NCBI GenBank assembly: GCA_964503145.1
Contig: CAZCYV010000006.1
Coordinates: forward strand, 134,018 to 198,017
Direction of reading: 5' to 3'
From: RBG-16-57-11 sp964503145
Lineage (GTDB): Bacteria; Chloroflexota; Anaerolineae; Anaerolineales; UBA4823
DNA: 64,000 nt
Positions 8,126 to 16,761 of the stretch are shown here, piece by piece. The notes below the pieces were generated by a model. It searched no databases and was not told the DNA's origin. It saw only the letters and a list, made by a program, of their open reading frames with translations. Position numbers and translations under genes: made by a program. How positions within the stretch are numbered: the stretch's first letter is position 1; each line of letters opens with the position of its first letter.

Positions 8126-9046
8126 TCAGTTGCCCGTGCGAAGCTGTGTGCCGCAGGTGCGACAGAAACGATCGCCCGGGGCGGCGCGCCGGCCACATTG
8201 GTGACAATACACATTCCCCTCTGCGACCCCTGTGGAGACCTGCACCGAGGTGGCTTTGCGCCGGGTGCGGCGCGAACGGGCAGGCTGGGGCGTCTGGCGG
8301 CCCGATCGCCAGTACCACACCCCGCCGCCGATGATCAGCGCCAGCCCCACCAGCCCGAGCACAAAGGGCAAGGCAGAGATCAGGCTGGTGCGCCCGGCGA
8401 TCTCGCCGCTCAGCGGTTCGCTGGGCTGCACCGGCATGCTGCTGCTCGAGAGTTCATCGGTGGCTTTGTCGTAGTCGATGACCACTTTGACCGCTTGCCC
8501 GGCGGGAACTGCGCCGACGTCTAGCGTATGGTAGGTAAATCCATCCGAGGCGTTGACGCGGGAAGCAGTCCCAGGCTTGACCAGCAGGTTTTCCGCGCCA
8601 ACCGGTTGCTGCACGCGAATCTGGTAGTTCTGAACTGCGTAATCACCCGGCCAGTTGAACTCATAATGCCGTTTGGCGCCTTCTTTGATCAGCAGTGGAT
8701 CGTAGAATTCCACGCGCAAATCGGGCAGAGTGGCCTGAAAGACCACTTCCGACCACTCTCCAGCCGGGTTTTGGGTATAGGGCGCGTTGAAGCAGCCGCC
8801 ATCCGGCTGACAGGTGGCGACGGCATGCGGAGCGCCAGCGCTGGCGGGGATGCGCAAGCGGATTTCCGCCGGCAGCTTCGCCTCGGGCGAAAGGGTGATC
8901 ACATACATCACCAGCATGCTGGGTCTATCGAACTCCGGCCAGAGATCGACGGTCAACGAGTCGAACCCAGGCCGTGACTGGGCGCGCGCCTGCCATGGGA
9001 TGAGACAGACCAGGAGTGAAACGAAGAAGATCAGTTTCAGACGCAT
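8126..9046 (-). CDS. Exported single-pass membrane protein with cytoplasmic zinc ribbon
   Basis: The 306-residue product has a signal peptide (about 1-22), a beta-rich extracytoplasmic region, one transmembrane helix (about residues 222-245), a basic stop-transfer region and a C-terminal zinc ribbon with two CxxC pairs (YCHQCG and FCRTCG). That topology places the ribbon in the cytoplasm. It is the last gene behind the FMN-riboswitch operon, 37 nt after the ATPase, with no terminator visible between them, so it may be co-transcribed; whether it acts in transport is unknown. I do not recognise a characterised family. Confidence 0.72.
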   Translation of the reverse strand: MRLKLIFFVSLLVCLIPWQARAQSRPGFDSLTVDLWPEFDRPSMLVMYVITLSPEAKLPAEIRLRIPASAGAPHAVATCQPDGGCFNAPYTQNPAGEWSEVVFQATLPDLRVEFYDPLLIKEGAKRHYEFNWPGDYAVQNYQIRVQQPVGAENLLVKPGTASRVNASDGFTYHTLDVGAVPAGQAVKVVIDYDKATDELSSSSMPVQPSEPLSGEIAGRTSLISALPFVLGLVGLALIIGGGVWYWRSGRQTPQPARSRRTRRKATSVQVSTGVAEGNVYCHQCGRRAAPGDRFCRTCGTQLRTGN

Positions 9047-9083
9047 AAGGAAACGCTTCTCCTACACAAAAAGAGATGACTGA

Positions 9084-9890
9084 TTATATTTCGCCAATTG
9101 CCTGGCGCATCCGGCGAGCCAGGTTGCCGAACTTCGGCGTATAGCGCATGCTTTCCTGGCGCGGGCGGGGCAGATCGACCGGCAAATCCAGGCACAATCG
9201 CCCCGGACGGCCGCTGAGCACCAACACCCGATCGGCCAGAAAAAGCGCCTCAGAGATGGAGTGAGTGACCATCACCACCGTCTTTCGACGGGCCTGCCAG
9301 ATGCGCAGCAACTCACCGCCCATGCGTTCCCGCGTCAGGGCGTCCAAAGAACCGAACGGCTCATCGAGCAGCAGCAGGTCGGGATCATGCACCAGCGCCC
9401 GGGCAATCGCCACGCGTTGCGCCATGCCGCCAGAGAGATCGCGCGGCAGGGTGTTCTCGAAGCCGGATAGACCAACTAATTCTACCATTTCCTTAGCCTG
9501 GGCCACAGCGAATGCATGCGGCACACCGGCCAGCTCCAGCGGCAGAGTGATGTTTTCGACCACCGTGCGCCAGGGCATCAGATTCGCCTTTTGGAACACG
9601 AAGCCCACTTCTCTGCGCGGCCCGGCCAGGCGTTCCCCGCGATAGAACACCTCGCCGCTGGTGGGAGGCAGCAGGCCGGCCAGGATGCGCAGCAGCGTGC
9701 TTTTGCCGCTGCCAGAAGGCCCTAAAATGCAAACGAACTCTTGCGAGACAACGTCGAAGCTCAACCGTTCCAGGGCGCGCAGGCCGCCATTTCCATTGGG
9801 AAATGTGGCGCTCAGGTTGCGCACCCGCAGGACCCACTCGGTCTCCTGGGCTATCTCTTCCAAAAATGAAGTCCTATTTGACAAATTCAT
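9084..9890 (-). CDS. ABC transporter ATP-binding protein (nitrate/sulfonate/NMT1 class)
   Basis: This is a complete nucleotide-binding domain: Walker A GPSGSGKST, Q-loop FVFQKANLMPW, signature LSGGMAQR, Walker B LLLLDEPFGSLD and the H-loop VMVTHSISEA. Sequence style is that of SsuB/TauB/ThiZ ATPases. Its ATG overlaps the end of the binding-protein gene by 17 nt, so it is the ATPase of that transporter. It lies in the operon headed by the FMN riboswitch, so the cargo is predicted to be riboflavin or a precursor. Confidence 0.93.
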   Translation of the reverse strand: MNLSNRTSFLEEIAQETEWVLRVRNLSATFPNGNGGLRALERLSFDVVSQEFVCILGPSGSGKSTLLRILAGLLPPTSGEVFYRGERLAGPRREVGFVFQKANLMPWRTVVENITLPLELAGVPHAFAVAQAKEMVELVGLSGFENTLPRDLSGGMAQRVAIARALVHDPDLLLLDEPFGSLDALTRERMGGELLRIWQARRKTVVMVTHSISEALFLADRVLVLSGRPGRLCLDLPVDLPRPRQESMRYTPKFGNLARRMRQAIGEI

Positions 9891-10881
9891 TGGTATAAGC
9901 TTTGCTCAGATCCAACGGGGTGGTCAGCAAGCCCATCTCCAGCAGCACTTTCTGCATGTTTTCCCAGGCCACCGGATCCGAGGCGCCCAACTGTTTGGCC
10001 TTCCAAAATTCGAGCGACGTATCGAAGATCGCCCGCTGGACCACCTGATCGCTTTGCATCAAACCCTCGACGAACTGGGCGCAGATTGCAAACGCCTCGT
10101 CGGGGTTGGCCAGAGTGTAGGCAATGCCGCGCTGGGTCGCCTGCACCATTCGCCGCACCAGATCGGGATTATTGGCGATTGTGGTTTCGTTGCTGATCAG
10201 CCCATTCGAAGCGAGCTGGACGTAATCCTTCACCAGGATGACATCGACTGCGTAGCCCCTGTGCTTCATCTGCACCGGCTCGTTGTTGGCGTAAACCACC
10301 ACCGCGTCCTCGCGGCCCGCCACCAGGGCCTCGACCTGGTTGAAGCCGATCGAATCCAGGGTGACTTCGCTCTCTTTCAGCCCGGCGACGCCCAACAGGG
10401 CGCGCAAACCCACGTAGTTTGCGCCATACAGCCCGGGCAGGCCAATCTTCTTGCCCTTGAGGTCGCCTGGCGCGCGGATGCCTTTATCCTGCATCGCCAG
10501 GACGGCCACAGGATAATCCTGCCACCAGGCCATCACATACACCACCGGCAACCCCTGCGCGCGAGCCAGAGGCACCTGCTCGCCAGAGACCACCGCAAAT
10601 TGCAATTCGTTTGCGCCAACCAGGGCCACGCCGTCTGTCTCCGGGCTATAATCGAAGACGATTTCCAGGCCGGCTTCCTCGTAGAAGCCCTTCGCCGCCG
10701 CCACATAAAAAGGCGCGTATTGCACGCTGGGGATGTAGCCCATCGGCAGGCGAATTTGAGTCAGATTTTCAGCCTGCGGCGCAGTTTGCTGCGGCGCGGT
10801 TTGCTGCGGCGCGCCGCCCGCCACGCAGGCGGTCAGCAGGGTCGCCAGGAAGATCAAGATCAGGTTACGTCGGTTAAACAT
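9874..10881 (-). CDS. ribY: RibY-like substrate-binding lipoprotein (NMT1/THI5 fold)
   Basis: The 335-residue lipoprotein has a signal peptide ending in lipobox LLTAC and an NMT1/THI5-like periplasmic binding domain (LPMGYIPSVQYAPFYVAAAKGF near its start, KGKKIGLPGLYGANY in the middle). The ATG at 10881 directly follows GGAGG; an upstream TTG in frame would sit before the ribosome site. The family binds small heterocycles such as thiamine pyrimidine; the FMN riboswitch upstream argues for a flavin ligand, matching the RibXY systems predicted in Chloroflexota. The binding specificity itself cannot be read from the sequence. Confidence 0.82.
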   Translation of the reverse strand: MFNRRNLILIFLATLLTACVAGGAPQQTAPQQTAPQAENLTQIRLPMGYIPSVQYAPFYVAAAKGFYEEAGLEIVFDYSPETDGVALVGANELQFAVVSGEQVPLARAQGLPVVYVMAWWQDYPVAVLAMQDKGIRAPGDLKGKKIGLPGLYGANYVGLRALLGVAGLKESEVTLDSIGFNQVEALVAGREDAVVVYANNEPVQMKHRGYAVDVILVKDYVQLASNGLISNETTIANNPDLVRRMVQATQRGIAYTLANPDEAFAICAQFVEGLMQSDQVVQRAIFDTSLEFWKAKQLGASDPVAWENMQKVLLEMGLLTTPLDLSKAYTNEFVK

Positions 10882-10930
10882 GCATCCTCCAAAACGCAAA
10901 ACAGGGTTGTAGTCTTGAGTTTTTTGGCAC

Positions 10931-11740
10931 TTAAACTCGAGCCGTTTCTCGCCAGGACAACAGGCGGCGCTCCATCAAGACGACCGCGCCGTATAAGCTC
11001 AAAGCCATCAACACCAGAGCCAGAAGCGCCACGAAGACCAGGGCGGTGTCATATTGCCCGCGAGCGCGGTTAATCAGAAAGCCCAGGCCGCGATCGGCGC
11101 CGACGAACTCGCCCACCACGGCGCCGATCACCGCCAGCGTGGCCCCGATGCGCAGCCCGCCCAGAAAGACCGGCAGAGCGGCAGGAGCTTCCAGCAGGCG
11201 GAAGGTCTGCCAGCGCGTGGCCCGCAGCGAGCGCATCAGATCGCGCAAATCCTCCGGCACAGAGTGCAGACCGACCATGGTGTTGACCAGCACCGGGAAA
11301 AAGACGATCAGCGCGCAGATCAGCACTTTAGAGAGCATCCCCGGGCCAAACCAGATCACCAGCAAAGGGGCGATGGCGACGATGGGGACGGATTGGCTGG
11401 CGACGACGTATGGAGAGATCAGGCGCTCCACCGCCGGCCACTTGGCCAGGACATAACCCAAAGCGGTGGCCACGACGACCCCCAGGCTGAGGCCGCTGAT
11501 CACCTCGCTGAGCGTGACCAGCGTATGGCGCAAGAGGCTGCCATCCGCAACCACCTGCATCAGGCGACTCCAAACCAGCGAGGGCGGCGGCAGGATGAAA
11601 GCCGGGAAGTCCTTCAGGTGAACTGCCGCTTCCCAAACCAGCAGCGCCAGGATGAAGGACACAGGCAGGAAGATAGCCCTGCGATAGCGCGTCCCCTTGG
11701 CGCGCTTGAACGGATATGTAATCGTCGAGGATGCGTCCAT
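10931..11740 (-). CDS. ribX: RibX-like ABC transporter permease under FMN riboswitch control
   Basis: This is a 269-residue BPD_transp_1 permease with about six helices and the EAA loop typical of SsuC/TauC permeases (LRATRWQTFRLLEAPAALPV). The frame is open further upstream, but that stretch contains the riboswitch terminator hairpin, so the ATG at 11740 is the sensible start. It forms the transporter with the downstream binding protein and ATPase. Regulation is by premature termination when FMN is plentiful (see the riboswitch entry). Confidence 0.85.
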   Translation of the reverse strand: MDASSTITYPFKRAKGTRYRRAIFLPVSFILALLVWEAAVHLKDFPAFILPPPSLVWSRLMQVVADGSLLRHTLVTLSEVISGLSLGVVVATALGYVLAKWPAVERLISPYVVASQSVPIVAIAPLLVIWFGPGMLSKVLICALIVFFPVLVNTMVGLHSVPEDLRDLMRSLRATRWQTFRLLEAPAALPVFLGGLRIGATLAVIGAVVGEFVGADRGLGFLINRARGQYDTALVFVALLALVLMALSLYGAVVLMERRLLSWRETARV

Positions 11741-11754
11741 CGTAAATCCATTCA

Positions 11755-11789
11755 GCAAAACCAAAGCCCCGAACGAAATCGTTCGGGGC
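11755..11789 (-). terminator. Expression-platform terminator of the FMN riboswitch
   Basis: On the minus strand GCCCCGAACGA and TCGTTCGGGGC (11789-11779 and 11776-11766) form an 11-bp perfect stem followed by a T-rich stretch (TTTGGTTTTG). It lies between the aptamer and the ribX start, so FMN binding should end transcription here. Confidence 0.87.
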
Positions 11790-11852
11790 AGGCATGTTTG
11801 CACAGCTTATGACCCACGCGGCAGACGCGCTGCATGGAGGTCACAATCGGTG

Positions 11853-12014
11853 CACCTTCTTTCATCCGGACTGTACCGTCGGCCCCGGAGTTTCACCGGA
11901 TCGTGCGCTCGGGAGTTCGCAGATGCGCCTGCCTTCACGCTCGCGGGCTATACCGCCGATCGGGAATGAGCGCCGCGCCAAACGCGCTGACGCTTTCACC
12001 CTGCCCCGAAGGTG
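11853..12014 (-). promoter_or_regulatory. FMN riboswitch (RFN element)
   Basis: Read on the minus strand, the hallmark RFN blocks occur in order: CACCTTCGGGGCAGGGTGAAA, TTCCCGATCGGCGGT, AGCCCGCGAGC, ATCCGGTGAAACTCCGGGGC, CGACGGTACAGTCCGGATG and GAAAGAAGGTG. The first and last blocks close the P1 stem. The P2 arm carries an extra GC-rich stem-loop between GGGTGAAA and TTCCC. It sits 5' of ribX, with an intrinsic terminator between, so it is a transcriptional OFF switch for the operon. Confidence 0.95.
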
Positions 12015-12057
12015 TCCTGGTTTGACTGAAGGTCATTCCAGGGATTCGATTGTTCAA

Positions 12058-12063
12058 ATTATA
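12058..12063 (-). promoter_or_regulatory. Candidate -10 box of the riboswitch operon
   Basis: TATAAT on the minus strand lies about 45 nt upstream of the aptamer. No good -35 box was found at 16-18 nt. Confidence 0.4.
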
Positions 12064-12672
12064 ACTTAAGTTGCCATTTTATGCCCTTGAATTTGGCTCA
12101 TAACGACCACAATTTGTGACGAAACACGTTGCCAGAACCCATCTGGCCGATTCACGGGCTTTGAAACCGACCAAAACCTTGCAATTTCGAAAGGTTTAAA
12201 TTAAAATATAATATATCTTATTAGACCGACCCACACTGTCGGGATCTATTGACCGTATCTGGCAAGCGTACATGGCCAACAGGGTCTTCTCTATTCCGGT
12301 AAGCTATCATTCCACCCAATATCGAATCCCTGGGGGATTTCTGTTCACTTGCCTGAGGTGCATCTCGAAGTAAGACTGCGGTCGGCAAATCTTGTTTGTG
12401 AAAACAGCGCGCCGCGCCCTGCGCGGCTTGCGACCTGTTTTTGCAAAAGCGATCGGCCATAGGCCCTGCTGGGAAGAGCATCTGTCTGTTCGACCCGCTC
12501 GAACAAGCTGAAGACTTCACCGACGGTAGCGGCTGAGGCGTCGCAACGAGTGATTAGGCAGAAAAGGAGGTGAAGTGCTGACGGAGCATATCTCGAATCA
12601 CTCTCTTGGGCCTCACGGCAAATTCGCTTTGTTCTATTCCTGGTTTTTCAATTTGATTCGGAGGACATTGTT
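12064..12672 (+). other. 609-nt gene-free region, probable leader of the downstream subtilase
   Basis: No reading frame here looks like protein. The left part is AT-rich with a TATAAT at 12207-12212 that could start plus-strand transcription. The right part holds a composite hairpin (see the next entry) and a ribosome site GGAGG before the ATG at 12673. I did not recognise a known riboswitch. The stretch may be a long leader or contain a small RNA. Confidence 0.4.
12401..12442 (+). terminator. Terminator-like hairpin inside the subtilase leader
   Basis: AAAACAG (12401-12407) pairs with CTGTTTT (12435-12441) around an inner GCCGCG/CGCGGC stem (12411-12416 and 12422-12427). The 3' side ends in T residues, giving an intrinsic-terminator shape 230 nt before the subtilase. 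Confidence 0.4.
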
Positions 12673-15600
12673 ATGAAACACAAGCTGTTCAACATCTTGA
12701 TGGTCCTGGTGTTGATGCTTACGCTTACCTCGGCAGGCCTTGCCCAAGAAAGCGGGCTGTCGGTTGCAGGCTCTCCGCAGGCCGATTCGACCTATAGCGT
12801 CGATGTCGTCAAGGAGGCCGCCTCGCCGGCAGCTCCGGCGGCGCTTGCGGCGCCAGCCTCCCAGGCAATCCCTGCGGCCGACTTCAAGCTGGTAAGCGTC
12901 ATCGTCACCTTCGACGAGACCGTCGATGCGGCTGAACTGGCCGCGGCCACGGGCGGTACGGTAGTACACACGTACAAGAAGATCTTCAACGGCGCCTCGC
13001 TGGTGCTCCCCGGCAGCAATGTCAGCGATCTGGCGAGCCTCAAGGGCGTCAAGGCGATCTATCTGGATGAGTTGCTCAAGCCCGAAACCGAAGTCAGCCC
13101 CTACTTCATCGGCGCGCCGGCGGTCTGGGATGCCCTGGGCGGCCAGGAAAGCGCCGGCGAGGGCGTGATCGTGGGCGTGCTCGACACCGGCATCTGGCCG
13201 GAGCATCCTTCCTTCTCAGATCCTGACCCCTCTGGGAAACCGTATGCGCCGCCGCCGGTAATGCCCGGCTCGAATGGCTTCGGTTCTGGCGGCCCACGGG
13301 ACACCTGCGATTTCGGCGATACTGCCTACAATCCCAACGATGCGCCGTTCGAATGCAACAACAAGCTGATCGGCGCCTACGACTTCCTGGACACCTACAA
13401 AGCCGTGATCGGCCTGCTGCCCGGGGAGTTCGACTCGGCCCGCGATGACAACGGCCACGGCACGCACACCGCCTCCACCGCCGCCGGCAACGCTGGCGTG
13501 AAAGCCACGCTGCTGGGCGTGGATCGCGGCACCGTCTCGGGCATCGCCCCGCGCGCCCATGTCATCATGTACCGCGTCTGCGGCGATCAGGGTTGTTTCT
13601 CCTCCGACTCCGCCGCAGCGGTCGAACAGGCCATCCTGGATGAGGTCGATGCGATCAACTTCTCCATCAGCGGTGGCAACAACCCCTACTCCGACGTGGT
13701 CAGCCTGGCGTTCCTGGCGGCCTACGAGAACGGCGTGTTCGTAGCTGCCTCCGCCGGCAACTCCGGCCCCGGCCTGGACACCACCAACCACCGCGAGCCG
13801 TGGGTCGCCACAGTGGCTGCCAGCACCACCAATCGCCACTTCATCAGCACGTTGACCCTCACCGCCGACAATGGCGATACGCTTGAGCTGAGCGGCGCTT
13901 CGGTGACCGATGGCATCAGCACCCCCACGCCGGTGATCTTCCCGCCGGCCGGCTCAGAATTGTGCCTGACCCCCTTCGCCGCCGGCACGTTCAACGGCGA
14001 AATCGTCATCTGCCGGCGCGGCGTGATCGCTCGCGTGGAAAAGAGCTACAACGTCGCCGTGGGCGGCGCAGCCGGGATGATCCTGTACAACCCGGCGCTG
14101 CAGGGCCTGGCGACCGACAACCACTTTATCCCCAGCATCCATCTGGATGGGCCAGAGGGCACCTCGCTGCTCAACTTTATGTCAACCCACACCGGCGTCA
14201 TGGGGACCTTCACACCCGGCGTAGCCACCGAGGTGCTGGGCGACATGATGGCTTCCTTCAGCTCCCGCGGCGGCCCTGGTCAGTCGCTGGGCGTCAGCAA
14301 GCCGGATATCACCGCTCCGGGCGTGCAAATCCTGGCCGGCCACACCCCCATGCCCGCCACGGTCGTTGGCGGCCAGCCGGGTGAGCTGTTCCAGGCCATC
14401 CAGGGCACCTCGATGTCCAGCCCGCACATCGCCGGCAGTGGCGCGCTGCTGAAGGCGCTGCACCCCGATTGGACCCCGGGCCAGATCAAATCGGCGATCA
14501 TGACCACTGCTAATCCCGATGTGGTCAAGGAAGACGGGGTGACCCCGGCGACGCCATTCGATCACGGTTCTGGCCGCGTCAATCTGAAGTTCGCCGGCAA
14601 CCCCGGCCTGACCTTCGACGAGACTGCAGAGAACTACGTTGCCCTGCAGGATCAATTGTGGAACGCCAACTATCCCAGCCTGTACGTGCCGGTGATGCCC
14701 GGCATCATCACCGTACAGCGCACCGTCCGCAGCGTGCTCTCCACGCCTTCCATCTGGAGGCTGTACGCCAGCGGTCCGGCAGATCTGAAGATCACCACGC
14801 CCTCGACGATCAACGTCGCCGCGGGCGGCACCGCCACCTTCAACATCACGGTGGATGCCAGCAAGGTGCCGTTGGGTGAGGTGCGCCACGCGACCCTCTT
14901 CCTGTCCTTCAATAACCTGAAGGTGCGCTTCCCGATCACCATCGTGCGCCGCCAGCCCGCCGTCACGCTGACCAAGAGCTGCGACCCGGCTACGTTCTCC
15001 TTCCGCCAGGCCACCAACTGCACGATCACTGCGTCCAACACCAGCTTCTCGGACGCGATGATCAGCCTGATCGACGTGTTGCCGAAGGGCATGAGCGTCG
15101 TGCCCGGAAGCCTGAGCGGCGCCAGCATGCCCGTGCCCGGCACGATCACCTTTAGCGGGTCGTTGGCAGGGGCTGCACCGCCGATCGTCACCGTCGGCCC
15201 GGGCGTCTCGCCCGCCGGCGGCTACCTGCCGCTCTCGCTGTTCGGCGTTGCGCCGGTATCCGGCGTTGGCGATGAGACCATCACCAACTTCACCATCCCC
15301 GCGTTCCAGTTCGCTGGCGTGGCCAACACGCGCGTTGGCTTCGTCTCCAACGGCTACCTGGTGGTCGGCGGAGGCACCGCGGCAGACGTGCAGTTCGTCA
15401 ACCAGAACTTGCCCGATCCGACCCGACCGAACAACGTGCTGGCGCCCTTCTGGACCGACCTCAACCCGGCCTTTGGCGGCGCCATGCGCGTGGCCATCCT
15501 GACGGACGGGGTGAACCGCTGGGTGGTCTTCGACTGGGAAGATGTCGCCAACTACAGCGACCGCGCGCCGAATGACTTCCAGGTGTGGATCGGCATCAAC

Positions 15601-15909
15601 GGCGTGGAAGACATCACCTTTGCTTATGGCGAAGTCTCCGCTGGCGATATGGGCTTCCTGACCGTCGGCGCCGAGAACAGCTTCGGCAACTCTGGCCAGA
15701 ACTTCTACTACAACGGCGTCGGCACCCCGCCTGGTCCGAATGTAGGCGTCAGGGTAAGCTCTACTCCAGCAGCCCCTGGCGAGTCCCACACCATCACCTT
15801 CCAGGCCAGGGTGGTGAAGCCCGGCACCTACACCAACTGCGCCAGGATGGCGAGCGATGCCTTCCAGGGCTACAACGTGGCCTGCACCAGCGTGACGGCC
15901 ACTCGCTGA
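12673..15909 (+). CDS. Secreted subtilisin-like serine protease (S8) with PA-type insert and C-terminal beta domains
   Basis: The 1078-residue protein starts with a signal peptide (cleavage after SAGLAQ) and an inhibitor-I9-like propeptide. The S8 catalytic domain carries D171 (VGVLDTGIW), H262 (DNGHGTHTA) and S580 (GTSMSSPHIAG). Between H and S is a protease-associated (PA) type insertion, as in lactocepin and plant subtilases. After residue about 670 come beta-sandwich regions, including a DUF11-like stretch (TLTKSCDPATFSFRQATNC) with conserved repeat features. No sortase or lipid anchor is visible, so it is probably released or held by its C-terminal domains. A hairpin at 15978-16006 follows. 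Confidence 0.92.
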   Translation: MKHKLFNILMVLVLMLTLTSAGLAQESGLSVAGSPQADSTYSVDVVKEAASPAAPAALAAPASQAIPAADFKLVSVIVTFDETVDAAELAAATGGTVVHTYKKIFNGASLVLPGSNVSDLASLKGVKAIYLDELLKPETEVSPYFIGAPAVWDALGGQESAGEGVIVGVLDTGIWPEHPSFSDPDPSGKPYAPPPVMPGSNGFGSGGPRDTCDFGDTAYNPNDAPFECNNKLIGAYDFLDTYKAVIGLLPGEFDSARDDNGHGTHTASTAAGNAGVKATLLGVDRGTVSGIAPRAHVIMYRVCGDQGCFSSDSAAAVEQAILDEVDAINFSISGGNNPYSDVVSLAFLAAYENGVFVAASAGNSGPGLDTTNHREPWVATVAASTTNRHFISTLTLTADNGDTLELSGASVTDGISTPTPVIFPPAGSELCLTPFAAGTFNGEIVICRRGVIARVEKSYNVAVGGAAGMILYNPALQGLATDNHFIPSIHLDGPEGTSLLNFMSTHTGVMGTFTPGVATEVLGDMMASFSSRGGPGQSLGVSKPDITAPGVQILAGHTPMPATVVGGQPGELFQAIQGTSMSSPHIAGSGALLKALHPDWTPGQIKSAIMTTANPDVVKEDGVTPATPFDHGSGRVNLKFAGNPGLTFDETAENYVALQDQLWNANYPSLYVPVMPGIITVQRTVRSVLSTPSIWRLYASGPADLKITTPSTINVAAGGTATFNITVDASKVPLGEVRHATLFLSFNNLKVRFPITIVRRQPAVTLTKSCDPATFSFRQATNCTITASNTSFSDAMISLIDVLPKGMSVVPGSLSGASMPVPGTITFSGSLAGAAPPIVTVGPGVSPAGGYLPLSLFGVAPVSGVGDETITNFTIPAFQFAGVANTRVGFVSNGYLVVGGGTAADVQFVNQNLPDPTRPNNVLAPFWTDLNPAFGGAMRVAILTDGVNRWVVFDWEDVANYSDRAPNDFQVWIGINGVEDITFAYGEVSAGDMGFLTVGAENSFGNSGQNFYYNGVGTPPGPNVGVRVSSTPAAPGESHTITFQARVVKPGTYTNCARMASDAFQGYNVACTSVTATR

Positions 15910-15977
15910 TCCTGACCGCGCCAGATAGCCAGATCTGAGCCACGCTCGGACAAGGCGATCTGCATCTGAGAACACAT

Positions 15978-16006
15978 AGAGCGGCCCGGTTTTCCCGGGC
16001 CGCTCT
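15978..16006. terminator. Hairpin between the subtilase and a convergent lipoprotein gene
   Basis: AGAGCGGCCCGG (15978-15989) and CCGGGCCGCTCT (15995-16006) are perfect 12-base arms with a short T-rich loop. The T-tract is weak on both sides, but the position between convergent genes supports a terminator role. Confidence 0.7.
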
Positions 16007-16010
16007 GCTT

Positions 16011-16568
16011 TCAAGGTTGCTGTTGGGGGTTCTGACACAGGAATGGCGGACGATTACCGCCGCCGTGATAGGCGTAAACCTGGCCCTCATATCGCAGCAG
16101 GATGCGATAGCCCTCGACCATGATCTGAATATAGGCCATCCCCGGTTTGGGGCAGCCCAGGCTGCCATCTGGCCAGATGACTTCTTCGAAGCTCAAGAAC
16201 TCGATCTTTTCGGGCAGAACGTTGAGGCGCGCGGCCAGGTCCTGGCGGGCCTGTCCGACCAGATTGGTTTCATAGGGTTTGCCTGGGGAGGGGTTCATCG
16301 TCTCTTTCGCTGTCTGGGTAGTTGTCGCTTTATTTTTCTCGATCACCGTTTCCGGCGGCGCCAAAGTGGCGACCACCGCAAAGGTTCGCTGAGGGGCGGG
16401 CGGCGGCTTGGTCGCCGTAGCGGGCGGCGCAGAGCTTGCCAAAGCCGTGGGCTGCGCCGCAGGCGGGCCGGCCGGCGCGCCAGCCGGCGAACAACCTGCC
16501 AGGAATACGGCGAGCATGACTGCCGCAAGGATCGCCACAAGTCGGTAAGGAGTCGAATGATATGCCAT
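16011..16568 (-). CDS. Small lipoprotein of unknown function
   Basis: The 185-residue product has a signal peptide ending in lipobox FLAGC, a Pro/Ala/Thr-rich linker to about residue 100 and a compact C-terminal domain. That domain has a ARLNVLPEKIEFLSFEEVIW segment followed by PDGSLGCPKPGM and GYRILLRYEGQVYAYH. I recognise it only as a recurring uncharacterised domain in surface lipoproteins. It is divergent from the L,D-transpeptidase gene, so the two share an upstream region. Confidence 0.78.
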   Translation of the reverse strand: MAYHSTPYRLVAILAAVMLAVFLAGCSPAGAPAGPPAAQPTALASSAPPATATKPPPAPQRTFAVVATLAPPETVIEKNKATTTQTAKETMNPSPGKPYETNLVGQARQDLAARLNVLPEKIEFLSFEEVIWPDGSLGCPKPGMAYIQIMVEGYRILLRYEGQVYAYHGGGNRPPFLCQNPQQQP

Positions 16569-16578
16569 GCTGCATCTC

Positions 16579-16587
16579 TGCTATACT
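16579..16587 (+). promoter_or_regulatory. Extended -10 box for the transpeptidase/A2M pair
   Basis: TGCTATACT fits TGn plus a near-consensus -10, about 175 nt upstream of the transpeptidase start in the divergent intergenic region. Confidence 0.4.
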
Positions 16588-16761
16588 ATACCCTATGACG
16601 CCGAAAAGCGACAGGTGGTTCCCTGCGCCGGGCGTTTGGCGCGCCCCCTGGCCGCCCCCAAGACGACCAGGGCAATCCGCTTCGCCTCGGAACAAATCTG
16701 CGGCGCCAGCCGTCCATACCCTGTGTCATCCAGGCCTTATCCATCTGCAGGGCGTCTTTCT

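Noticed and set aside
9661..11073. 470-codon plus-strand open frame over the transporter operon
   Set aside because: It runs antisense to an ATPase and a binding protein with complete motifs, and has His/Gln-rich shadow composition.
14182..16038. 618-codon minus-strand open frame over the subtilase
   Set aside because: It lies antisense to a gene with full S8 motifs, is rich in Arg/Gly/His from reversed high-GC codons and matches no family.
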